Assembly: GCA_964496575.1 (NCBI GenBank)
Contig: CAZCAC010000055.1
Location: forward strand, 1-52,775
DNA length: 52,775 nucleotides
Source of the DNA: CAZCAC01 sp964496575
Lineage (GTDB): Bacteria; Planctomycetota; UBA1135; GCA-002686595
Reading direction: 5' to 3'
Position numbers and translations under genes: made by a program. Under the pieces are notes generated by a model, which had not been told where the DNA came from, searched no databases, and worked only from the letters and a program-made list of their open reading frames with translations. This document shows positions 33,701-41,119 of the stretch, piece by piece. Every line of letters begins with the position of its first letter. Position 1 is the stretch's first letter.

Positions 33701-34897
33701 GAGTACGCCCATCACCGCTACGGGTCGGACGACGCCGACGCCGCGGCGGCCTGGGCGATCTTGAAGGACACGGTCTACACGGCACCGCATCGGACCCGCT
33801 CGGTCATCGACCACGTGCCGTCGATGAACGCGGCCGGGGGAGCGCCCTACGACAACGTCCGCCTCGCCGGGGCCTGGCAGCGACTCCTGTCGGCCGCCGA
33901 GGAGCTGGAGCACGCCGACACGTATCGTTTCGACCTGGTCAACGTCGCGCGCCAGGTGCTGTCCAACCACGCCACGATCCTGTTTCGCCGCGTGGTGGAA
34001 GCCCATCGGGCCGGAGACATCGAGTCGTTCCAGCCGGCCGCCGATAGCTTCCTGCAACTCTTCCGCGACCTGGACGAGCTGGTCGCCACGCGCGAGGAGT
34101 TCTTGCTGGGGCGTTGCCTGGAGGACGCCAAGCGCTGGGGGACGAGCGAGGCCGAGAAGGCGAACTTCGAGTGGAACGCCCGCCGCGTGCTGACGCTCTG
34201 GGGCGAGGGCCCGGCGATCGACGACTACGCCCGGAAGGAGTGGTCAGGCCTGATCAGCGGCTACTACCTGGAGCGGTGGGCCTGGTACCTGCGCGAGGTG
34301 GGTGAGGCGCTGAAAGGCGATCAGCCCTTCGATGAGGGGCGCTTCCACCGCGACCTGAGGAAGTGGATGACCGAGTGGTCGGATCGCCGGGAGACGTATC
34401 CCTCCACGGCGAGCGGCGACAGCGTGGAGGTTGCGGCGAGGCTGTGGGCGAAGTACGCCGGTGATTTCAAGCCCGAGGCCGTCAGTCTGACGACCGGCAA
34501 GCCGGTCACCTGCTCGACCAGCTTGCTGCCGTACCCGGCCCAGCTGGCCAACGACGGCTTCGCGAGCGATACCAACCGCTACTGGGCGATGGACACGGCG
34601 AACGGCGATCCGGCCTGGTGGTGCGTCGATTTGGAGGAGCCGGCGTCGGTGGGCCGGGTCGTGGTGGTGGGCTACTACGGCGATGAGCGCCACTACGGCT
34701 TCACCGTCGAGACTTCGCTCGATGGCGAGACGTGGGAACTGGTCGCCGATCGGCGCGAGAACGAGGAGCGGTCAACCGCCCAGGGCTATACCTGCCGATT
34801 CGAACCGCGCCCGGTGCGCTACCTCCGGGTCACGCAGACCCACAACTCGGCCAACACCGGCCGACACCTCGTCGAGGTGATGGCGTTCGGGGACTGA
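30719..34897 (+). CDS. GH20 beta-hexosaminidase / GH89 alpha-N-acetylglucosaminidase / F5-8C fusion
   Basis: A 1392-residue secreted glycosidase with a signal peptide (LLWIALYISLVSVAGTA). Residues about 25-540 are GH20: the N-terminal GH20b domain, the RHFIPVEDVKHFIEVMALHKYN region, and HIGGDE at 340-345 with the Asp344-Glu345 catalytic pair. Residues about 560-1240 are GH89 (NAGLU-like), with GQEAVWQ (Glu696), LQGFTGHVP, DLFCEDRPQW (Glu904) and GKPWIWCNVQSFG. Residues about 1254-1392 form an F5/8-type C (CBM32-like) domain (WWCVDLEEPASVGRVVV). It would remove terminal beta-linked HexNAc and alpha-linked GlcNAc from one glycan. Both catalytic sites look intact. GH89 acts on heparan-like or mucin alpha-GlcNAc in characterised enzymes; the natural substrate here is inferred only. 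Confidence 0.92.
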   Translation: MYHRLLWIALYISLVSVAGTAESSPPRGALNIIPRPAELIVGEGTFQVSRTTTVVASGRARGEADRLIETLAPAMGFELERVDDRAGAGGIELVIDETLGEALGTEGYTLDVTSESISLRAAAEAGLFYGIQTLRQLLPVEIYSPRRVDGVAWTVPGVAITDYPRFEWRGLLIDPARHFIPVEDVKHFIEVMALHKYNRLQVHLTDNEGWRIEIEKYPELAVLGSQMDWNLRYRDGEGPRCFGYYTQDEIRELVRYAAERYITIVPEIEMPYHAGSAIVAHPELGVDMGHLAELPPAERWGNVKHWRPKSGLLAPRPASVAFMQDVLTEVIDLFPSRFIHIGGDEANLKVWTEDLEMQALMVELGCEDAHALHSWFIRQMDSFLSERGRRMVGWDEILQGGLAPGATVMSWRGTSGGITAARAGHDVVMAPTSHTYFDYRQHSEELGLGRQVTTVEDVYTFDPIPQELGRDEAKRVLGGQGQLWGELIATREQRDFMTWPRACALSETLWSPMGNRSVDLFLLRLAAHLERLKLTGVDYRPLDEEPERWEGRTDSGAPAEARALLGRLLPYLVDRFHFETIPAESGRDVFELEAEGGNVVIRGNTGVSMAMGLNWYLEKYCHAHVSWYGDQLDLPDPLPAVQPGVRRVSWAKHRYFLNYCCFGYSLPWWDWAQWERLIDWMALHGINAPLAVTGQEAVWQAVGRRLGLTDEQLQGFLAGPPYLPFGWMGCLDGWGGPLPQSWIDRHEELGRKILARERALGMTPVLQGFTGHVPAAVGERYPDAKLHEIHWIEWTTFLLDPLDPLFAQVAKLFLEEQIQRFGTDHLYAADTFIEMRPPSGELEYLDRLARAIHAGMVETDDRAIWVLQTWIFLNQQQFWTQERIKAFLDAVPDEQMLCLDLFCEDRPQWSRTQAFYGKPWIWCNVQSFGRTVNLGGALDVNNTGLSAARRDPGRSRLAGLGFVNEGLGYNPVAYDLMFEMAWRDGPIDLSRWIEEYAHHRYGSDDADAAAAWAILKDTVYTAPHRTRSVIDHVPSMNAAGGAPYDNVRLAGAWQRLLSAAEELEHADTYRFDLVNVARQVLSNHATILFRRVVEAHRAGDIESFQPAADSFLQLFRDLDELVATREEFLLGRCLEDAKRWGTSEAEKANFEWNARRVLTLWGEGPAIDDYARKEWSGLISGYYLERWAWYLREVGEALKGDQPFDEGRFHRDLRKWMTEWSDRRETYPSTASGDSVEVAARLWAKYAGDFKPEAVSLTTGKPVTCSTSLLPYPAQLANDGFASDTNRYWAMDTANGDPAWWCVDLEEPASVGRVVVVGYYGDERHYGFTVETSLDGETWELVADRRENEERSTAQGYTCRFEPRPVRYLRVTQTHNSANTGRHLVEVMAFGD

Positions 34898-34917
34898 CGG
34901 AACGAGACCGAACAGAT

Positions 34918-34960
34918 TCCCCCGGCCTATTCCCGCACACACGTGGGGCAGGCCGGGGGA
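34918..34960. terminator. Bidirectional terminator-like hairpin
   Basis: TCCCCCGGCCT (34918-34928) and AGGCCGGGGGA (34950-34960) form a perfect 11-bp stem with a 21-nt loop. It sits in the 83-nt gap between the converging glycosidase and FG-GAP genes. Confidence 0.7.
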
Positions 34961-34980
34961 GTGTTCTCGAGCTCAGTACA

Positions 34981-36759
34981 TCACGGTCCCCACACGACCG
35001 AGACGCCGTTCGAAAGGTTGAACTCGAAGCCGCACGGACTGGCGCCCGCGTCGCGGTACCAGCACTGGTAGTACTTCGTCTGGCCGGGGAGGGCTCCTCC
35101 CGTGATGGAAATGGGACTCTGCGTCAGGGCTGCGCCCGTGCCCAGCTCGAAGCCGACCTCGAGTCGCACGAATGGCGGGCCGACGCAGCGCAGGCCGTCG
35201 CCGAAGGGAACGCCATCCCCTACCGGTGTGTCTCCCTGGAAGAATAGACAGGACATGCCTGTGGGAATGTGGTGGGCGACCAGGATCAGCGAGTCGAAGC
35301 CGACGCTGGGTTCGCCGACGGCGGAGAGAGTGCTGCCGTGAGAGGTCGAGTTCGCACACCCCTCGCCGAGCCGACCCGGGTTGCCGCAGGGACAAGCGCC
35401 CCCCGTGCCATCGCCGAAGCAGTAGGCGGCGGTGGGCGGGAGACCTCCCATCCGGTTCTCGGTCCAGCAGAGAAGTCCTTCGTAGTTGCGCACTTCCTCG
35501 CCGGAGAGGATGTCCGGGTCTCCATCCGCGTCGAGATCTGCGGCACAGGTTGCGTCGAACTTCCCGTAGGTACTCTGCGCGACCCACCGGTGGTACGAGC
35601 CACCGCCCAGGTTCTCAAACCAGCGAATCTCCTCGTCGCCATTGACCACGAAGTCCAGGTCCCCGTCGCCATCGACGTCCAATACCTGGATGTCTTCCAC
35701 GTACCCGGTCGACTGCACCAACTCGACCGGCGCCCCGAAGGCTCCCCCACCCAGATTCTCGATCCAGGTCAGGTGTCTTACCCAGTAGGTCTGGTCCTCT
35801 GTCACGACGAGAACGTCCGGATCCCCATCGCCATCCACGTCCGCAGCGCAGACTTCTTCGACGTACTCGTTCGAGGCCTCGTAGAGGGTCTGTCCCGGAT
35901 TGAAGGTCCCGCCGCCCTGGTTCTCGAGCCAGACGACCTTATCCTCGTTGTTGTCCTCCGTCAGCACATCCACGTCCCCATCGCCGTCCAGGTCGACGGC
36001 CTGGGCGACGGAGACCCCCGGCAGACTGATCGTGATCACCTGCTGGGAACCGAAGGTCCCGCCACCCAGGTTCTCGTACCAGGCGATCTTCGAGTCCTCC
36101 GGCGAGGCGGAGAGGACGTCCAGGTCTCCGTCGCCATCCAGATCGGCGGCATCGACATCCTGCACGTCGTCCGCATCCAGCGTGATCACCTGCTGCGGGC
36201 CGAAGATCCCACCACCGAGGTTCTCGTACCACGCGATCGTGTTGTCCCCCCGGGCGGTGCACACCACGTCGGTGTCGCCATCGCCATCCAGATCGGCGGC
36301 GCAGACACTACAGGCACCATCTGCGTCCGTTGTGATCACCTGCTGGACCCCGAAGTCGCCGCCTCCCAGAAACTCGTACCACGCGATCTTCCCGTCGCCC
36401 GAAGACGCGGACAGCAGGTCGTCGTCACCATCGCCATCCACGTCTGCGAGAAAGAGATCCTCGGGATACTCGACGTCCTCCGAGATGTCCGTCTCCTCGT
36501 AGTCGAAGAGACCGCCGCCGAGGTTTTCATACCAGCCTATGGAGCTGTAGTAGTCCTGGTCCGCGAAGACGATGTCGAGATCGCCATCCTCGTCGACGTC
36601 CAGGGGAAGGACAATCGACACTTCGGGTTCGGCAATGGTCCCTGGCGGCCCGAAGGACTCGTTCAGAGTCGAGGCGGTCGCGAGGGATACGAATCCGAGC
36701 ACGCACGCGAGCCCGGTGAGTACGATCGGGGCGGAGTACGTATGTCGCATTGTTTCCAT
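34981..36759 (-). CDS. Secreted FG-GAP/VCBS repeat protein with conserved C-terminal domain
   Basis: A 592-residue secreted protein with a signal peptide (IVLTGLACVLGFVSLATAS). Eight FG-GAP/VCBS-type repeats of about 50 residues follow, each with a calcium-binding loop such as DLDGDGDLD and a WYENLGGGxFG strand; together they should form an integrin-alpha-like propeller. After a Cys-rich linker (CPCGNPGRLGEGC), the last 130 residues are the recurrent C-terminal domain: CLFFQGD, FGDGLRCVG, KYYQCWYRD, FNLSNGVSVVWGP. No enzymatic motif is present; an adhesion or binding role is plausible. The start is either 36759 or the ATG three codons later (36750). Confidence 0.87.
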   Translation of the reverse strand: METMRHTYSAPIVLTGLACVLGFVSLATASTLNESFGPPGTIAEPEVSIVLPLDVDEDGDLDIVFADQDYYSSIGWYENLGGGLFDYEETDISEDVEYPEDLFLADVDGDGDDDLLSASSGDGKIAWYEFLGGGDFGVQQVITTDADGACSVCAADLDGDGDTDVVCTARGDNTIAWYENLGGGIFGPQQVITLDADDVQDVDAADLDGDGDLDVLSASPEDSKIAWYENLGGGTFGSQQVITISLPGVSVAQAVDLDGDGDVDVLTEDNNEDKVVWLENQGGGTFNPGQTLYEASNEYVEEVCAADVDGDGDPDVLVVTEDQTYWVRHLTWIENLGGGAFGAPVELVQSTGYVEDIQVLDVDGDGDLDFVVNGDEEIRWFENLGGGSYHRWVAQSTYGKFDATCAADLDADGDPDILSGEEVRNYEGLLCWTENRMGGLPPTAAYCFGDGTGGACPCGNPGRLGEGCANSTSHGSTLSAVGEPSVGFDSLILVAHHIPTGMSCLFFQGDTPVGDGVPFGDGLRCVGPPFVRLEVGFELGTGAALTQSPISITGGALPGQTKYYQCWYRDAGASPCGFEFNLSNGVSVVWGP

Positions 36760-37366
36760 CTCGAATCGGTGGTGAACGAAGCGGAACGCGAGAGCTCCAC
36801 CGGGACACGAAGCGCGTGGACGATGGACGTTCTCCCGCTCCCAGTTGCGCGCCGACCTCGTCCCGGGAACCCGAATCGGTGAGGTACCCCCGGGGGAGTG
36901 TCCAGCGCCTGGTGACCCGGCGGGTAGCCTCCTTCTCGCCGGCCGCATCACCAGATATGACAGTCCTTTGGCTCGCTAATCGTACCGCAGCCCGCTGATT
37001 CGATGGTGGGCAAGTCGGTGAAACAGAACTGTCGAGTTGCGCCGGATTCGGGTAGTCGGAGGAATCGAATCCGGTCCTCGCCAGCAGGGAATCGCGAAGG
37101 TGGCCGGCGGTCGATTGCGAATTCCTTCTAGCCCCAGGCCTCTCGATTCCCGGGTATCTCGCGGGCCATGGACGACCTCCGGCGATCGGTCGCCTCGGCG
37201 GTCGCGATGTGGTTCGTTCTCAGAACGACGACGGCGGCCCCCGTGACGACAACGACGACAGGTCTCTCCCCCCCGATCCCTCGGGATGCGGCAAAGGCGA
37301 TCCCGGGTGACCGGCGGAGAGTGTCCGGTCTCGGTACTGCTGGTTCCGTGTCGCAGTGTCGATTGC
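36760..37366. other. 607-nt stretch without a recognisable gene
   Basis: This gap lies between two minus-strand genes. It must hold the FG-GAP gene promoter and the end of the protease transcript. The open frames in it have no family resemblance. I see a 10-bp palindrome CCCCCGGGGG (36887-36896) and a 15-nt near-palindrome at 37214-37228, and nothing else definite. Confidence 0.5.
37214..37228. promoter_or_regulatory. Operator-like near-palindrome
   Basis: TCGTTCT and AGAACGA flank a single central base, giving a 15-nt dyad inside the gene-free stretch. No known operator is matched; it could be chance. Confidence 0.2.
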
Positions 37367-39856
37367 TCAGGGGCAGATCTCCAGCTGGAGCCCGTCGCTC
37401 AGGTTGAACTGTGCGCCGCCGCCGGCGGGGTCGCGATACCAGGCCTGGCAGTACCAGGTGTCCCCCAGCTGCCACATCCCCGAGCCGCTGCTCACCGGCG
37501 GCTGCGTGAAATCGACGCGCATCACCGCGTTGCCGACGATGTCGACCAGGAACGGCGAGAAGCGGAAGACCCCGGTGCCGCCGGCGTTGACGCAGCGCCA
37601 GCCGTTGCCGAAGGGCGTCTGCGTCTGCCCGGCACCGTAGTAGAACATCAGGAACTGGCCCGCCGGGCAGTCGGTCGCCGCCAGGTAGAAGTCGTTCGCC
37701 GAAAGGCCGGGGAAGCCGAGCCAGGTGATCTGCGCACCCGGGCCGACCGAGTTGGGCGCGGTCTGGCAATAGGTCTGCGGTCCCGCACACGGATCGTTCA
37801 GCACCCCGCTGACCACCAATGCGAAGTCAGCGTCGACGGCTCCCGTTTCGGTGTGCGCATCTTCGACGATCGAGTCCGCGAACACCTCGACCACCCAGGT
37901 CCCGGGGGCGGGGTTGGCGACGAATACGTTCTCGACGACGTCCTTGGTGTTCGAGCTGCCGCCGGTCGTCGAGAGGTTGCCCGTCCGGAGGCCGTTGTTG
38001 CCCCAGTAGACCTGGCTGCCCGGCGAGGTCACCTTGAGCGACAGGTCGTTGATCCGGTGCTGCGCCGCCGAGGTCGTCCCCGCGGGGTCGAGGTAGACCA
38101 TCGTCGCGCGGAGCTCGGTCTCGCCGGCGAGGACCGTCAGCGGGTAGCTGACGACCTCCAGGTTCCCGAGCACCTGTTCCTCGTCGACGATGAACGTGCG
38201 GTCCGCCCACTCCACCAGCCGCTCGACGTCAGGACGTCCCCACCCCTGGTGCGTGCGGGTCAGGTCGTGATTCGCGCCGCTGAAGGGGTACGACCACGCG
38301 CCATTGATCATCAACGCGCGTGCGGTCGTCGCTCTGGGCCGGCTCTCGAAAACGGTGGCCGCGCCGCCGCGGCCGGGGAAGACGCCTTCGTGCCACATCT
38401 GGAAGAGGAGGCCGAAGTAGCCGGCCACGCACGGCGTGGCGGCGCTCGTGCAGCAGAAGTTCGAGTGTCCGGTGGAGTCGAGGGTGTAGATCGAGTCGTA
38501 CCAGTAGTGCAGGTCGGGTTTGATCCGCCCGTCCGCCGCCGGCCCGATGCTGGCGCTGCCCGACCAGGAGTCGTCCCCCGTACCGATGGTGTTCTGGTGG
38601 CGTACCGCGCCGACCGCAACGACGTTCTTCGCCCATGCCTGGGGGCGTGAGTCCTGGTTCCCCGCGTTGCTCTGCGACTGCGTGATCACCACGTCGTTGA
38701 GGAAGAGGATGTCGTCCATCTCGAACGAGTAGCTGTTGTAAGCCGTCGTCCGGGTGCTGCCCCAGCTGCAAGTCTGGAACACGCAGAAGTACGGCGACTG
38801 CAGGAGCTGCGCGGTGTGGGTGTACCGGTTGCCCAGGTACCCGTTGTCGGCGAAGATCGGCTGACCGTCGGGTAGGAGGCCGCGGGCGTTGGCGCTCGTC
38901 GCCCCGTCGCCGAACACCACGCCGGTCACCGGCGTGCCGTGCGAGGTGTCGCCGCCGTGGCTTCCGTGGAAGATCACCGGATTCGACTGGAGGTCGGGAT
39001 GTGCTTCGTTCACGTTCCCGTCGCAGCACTCGCCGCGCACTCCCTGGCCCGTGAAGCCGTAGTTCGTCTCGAGCCAGTTCGCGCCGCCGTCGATGCGAAT
39101 CAGGTTCATGTCGTCCTCCGGCGCGGACCAGCGGTCGACGTACAACACCTCGTCGTAGGTGACCACCTGAGAGAGCTGCTCCTCGTCCAGCGTGGCCTCG
39201 AGGATGAAGCCGTCGGGGATCTGCGCGTCGATCGTCGCGCCCGAATCAAGCAAGCGACCCGCCACGACTGCCTTCTGCGCGGGGCCGCGCTCCAGCACCT
39301 GGATCCGATACCGCGCGTGCCCCAGCTTCCCCTCACCGAGCTCGACTGCGATCTCCGGATCGAGGCGGTAGATCGGGTGATAGAGGCCGACCCAGCGCAC
39401 CCAGGGCAGCGCCTCGACCTTCTCGCGCGTCGCCGCGTCCATCCGCACGAGGTGGGCGTGGTGCGGCAGCGCGCGGCTGACCTCGGCACCCAGCTCGTGC
39501 AGCGCTTCCCGGTAGGCCTCGAGAGACTGGGTGACGAGCTGCACGATGAAGAGCTCACCCGCAGCGGGCAGGGGAGCTTCCGCGAGCTCGGGCGGAGCGA
39601 CGAGTGGGTCGAAGCGCCCCCAGCGCAAGTCGATATCGCTCCGCGCCGGCCGCGGCCGCGACCAGTGCTCGCCGTCGAGCGCGATCCGGTACCAGGTGGC
39701 CTCGTGCTCGGTTCCTCGACTCTCCCGCCACAGCTCCAGCACGACGGGAGTCTCGGCCACCACGATCCTCTCCAGCCTCGGGGACAGCGCGACCGCGGGA
39801 GGTGGGGTGGATACGGTCGGGATCAGCAGGGGGAGCAGCGTCAGGGAGCTCAGCAT
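37367..39856 (-). CDS. Subtilisin-like serine protease (S8) with conserved C-terminal domain
   Basis: An 829-residue secreted protease. A signal-like segment (LSSLTLLPLLIPTVS) is followed by a propeptide-like region (about 30-250). The S8 domain is unusual in its Asp motif, GECCDGNVNEAHPDL with Asp279, but His306 (DTSHGTPVTG), Asn397 (QSQSNAGN) and Ser471 (CTSAATPCVAG) complete the expected triad plus oxyanion residue. A beta-sandwich region follows (about 590-690; P-domain-like, DLSLKVTSPGSQVYW). The last 130 residues are the recurrent C-terminal domain (YCQTAPNSVGPGAQITW, FGNGWRCVNAGG, AWYRDPAGGGAQFNLSDGL, ending ICP). It probably degrades extracellular protein. ATG 39856 was chosen for the signal peptide. 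Confidence 0.88.
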   Translation of the reverse strand: MLSSLTLLPLLIPTVSTPPPAVALSPRLERIVVAETPVVLELWRESRGTEHEATWYRIALDGEHWSRPRPARSDIDLRWGRFDPLVAPPELAEAPLPAAGELFIVQLVTQSLEAYREALHELGAEVSRALPHHAHLVRMDAATREKVEALPWVRWVGLYHPIYRLDPEIAVELGEGKLGHARYRIQVLERGPAQKAVVAGRLLDSGATIDAQIPDGFILEATLDEEQLSQVVTYDEVLYVDRWSAPEDDMNLIRIDGGANWLETNYGFTGQGVRGECCDGNVNEAHPDLQSNPVIFHGSHGGDTSHGTPVTGVVFGDGATSANARGLLPDGQPIFADNGYLGNRYTHTAQLLQSPYFCVFQTCSWGSTRTTAYNSYSFEMDDILFLNDVVITQSQSNAGNQDSRPQAWAKNVVAVGAVRHQNTIGTGDDSWSGSASIGPAADGRIKPDLHYWYDSIYTLDSTGHSNFCCTSAATPCVAGYFGLLFQMWHEGVFPGRGGAATVFESRPRATTARALMINGAWSYPFSGANHDLTRTHQGWGRPDVERLVEWADRTFIVDEEQVLGNLEVVSYPLTVLAGETELRATMVYLDPAGTTSAAQHRINDLSLKVTSPGSQVYWGNNGLRTGNLSTTGGSSNTKDVVENVFVANPAPGTWVVEVFADSIVEDAHTETGAVDADFALVVSGVLNDPCAGPQTYCQTAPNSVGPGAQITWLGFPGLSANDFYLAATDCPAGQFLMFYYGAGQTQTPFGNGWRCVNAGGTGVFRFSPFLVDIVGNAVMRVDFTQPPVSSGSGMWQLGDTWYCQAWYRDPAGGGAQFNLSDGLQLEICP

Positions 39857-40076
39857 TGTGAAGTCGTCGAGGTTGCGGAGACGGAGGCGCGTGGAGGAAC
39901 CGCCATTACCGAGCCTAAGTGAATGCCAACCTTCCGGCCACCCACAGCTCTCCAAGTAATGAACGGGGGCAGAGCAGCTCCACTACGATTCCGCATCCGA
40001 GAGAGGCGAACGTGGTGGGGCTAGCTGACCTGTTCCATGCACCTATTCCATTCGAATCTGAACGAGGTGGCCTGGT

Positions 40077-40397
40077 TTGCTCGTCGCTGATCTCTGCGCG
40101 TTGCGCGCCGAAAGCGGCCTGTTCTTCCAGGCCAACAACGACCTCTCCCCGGGTAACGTATGGGGCGACGGCTTGCAGTGCGCTGGCGGTGGCCTGAAGC
40201 GTCTCGGCGTCCGTTTCTCGGACGGATCCGGCTACTCGGACACCTCCGGGTGGGCGACACCCATCTCGGTCAAGGCTGGCAACATCCTCGCCGGCGACAC
40301 CAAGTACTACCAGCTGTGGTACCGCAACCCGTACATGTCGCCCTGCGGCACCCAGTTCAACGCGAGCAACGGATACGCCATCACCTGGGCGCCGTGA
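40077..40397 (+). pseudogene. Orphan fragment of the recurrent C-terminal domain
   Basis: From about 40112 to 40397 the frame encodes only the last 95 residues of the domain that ends the LVIVD protein: SGLFFQANNDLSPG, WGDGLQCAGGGLKRL, KYYQLWYRNP, FNASNGYAITWAP. No signal peptide, good start codon or upstream repeat region precedes it, so it is most likely the 3-prime end of a lost gene. Similarity to the LVIVD protein begins exactly after a stem-loop-like sequence (40093-40111) that resembles the hairpin at 10328-10346. Confidence 0.7.
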
Positions 40398-40445
40398 TAT
40401 GGATGGACCTGTCATCAGCTGACTGACGGGTCACGATTCGAGTTG

Positions 40446-40490
40446 TTCACGAGCCGGCCGCGAGAACCCCGCGGTCGGCTTCATCGTGAA
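40446..40490. terminator. Large composite hairpin
   Basis: TTCACGA plus GCCGGCCGCG (40446-40462) pairs with CGCGGTCGGC (40470-40479) and TCGTGAA (40484-40490): 17 pairs including one G-U, a 7-nt loop and a 4-nt bulge. It lies 49 nt after the stop of the domain fragment, suggesting the terminator of the lost gene. No T-tract. Confidence 0.55.
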
Positions 40491-40645
40491 GGGAGGGCAC
40501 GGATCCAGAAGCGCCGCACGAGGTCTCCGGCTTACAGGTTGCGCCCCTTGCGGGCTTGGCTCTACCGTGTGGGCTGCGGAGTGTGCCTGGATCGTCGATC
40601 CCGAATTCAGTACTACTCTGGACACCGACATTGGAGGACAATGCC

Positions 40646-41101
40646 GTGAGCGAGACCATCACGATCACGAAGCTCGAGACCTCGGCCTGGTTGCTCTGGG
40701 GCCTGACCGGTAGCATCGCGGGGGCCCTGTCTTTCGAAGATTCGCGTCTCACGTACACGGCCTACGGCCAGGGGACGCTCTCCGCGAAGAGCATCCGGAA
40801 GCTCGGCGAGCTCTGTGGCGAGCCGGATCTGGGCCAGAGGCTGGAGGCAGAGGTGAACGGCGTTCGCCTCTTCGACGAACCCCGCGAGGCGCTGGAGTTC
40901 GCGTTCCCGTGGTATACGTTCGGCGGCGGCATGACGGTCACCACGAAGAGTGGCCGTTTCCGGTTCTCGTTCCTGCGTCCGGCCAACACCATGGCGCAAC
41001 CGGCGGCCGGTCTCGGCGCGGGGAGGAACATCCTCGAGGGGCGCGAGGCCGGACGGCGATGGCGTCAGCTCGTCGACGCGGGCCACGGGGCCGCTGGCTG
41101 A
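40646..41101 (+). CDS. Small hypothetical protein
   Basis: A 151-residue protein I do not recognise. It is beta-rich with one amphipathic helix (SAKSIRKLGELC); ALSFEDSRLTYTAYGQG and FPWYTFGGGMTVTTKSGRFRFSFLRP give it the look of a small PH/GRAM-like barrel, which is only an impression. There is no signal peptide. The GTG start is supported by GGAGG at 40633-40637, 8 nt upstream; an ATG at 40641 in another frame stops after two codons. It converges on the sulfatase gene with 18 nt between the stops. Codon use looks like its neighbours. Confidence 0.65.
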   Translation: MSETITITKLETSAWLLWGLTGSIAGALSFEDSRLTYTAYGQGTLSAKSIRKLGELCGEPDLGQRLEAEVNGVRLFDEPREALEFAFPWYTFGGGMTVTTKSGRFRFSFLRPANTMAQPAAGLGAGRNILEGREAGRRWRQLVDAGHGAAG

Positions 41102-41119
41102 CGGCGCGCCAGGGCGAGC

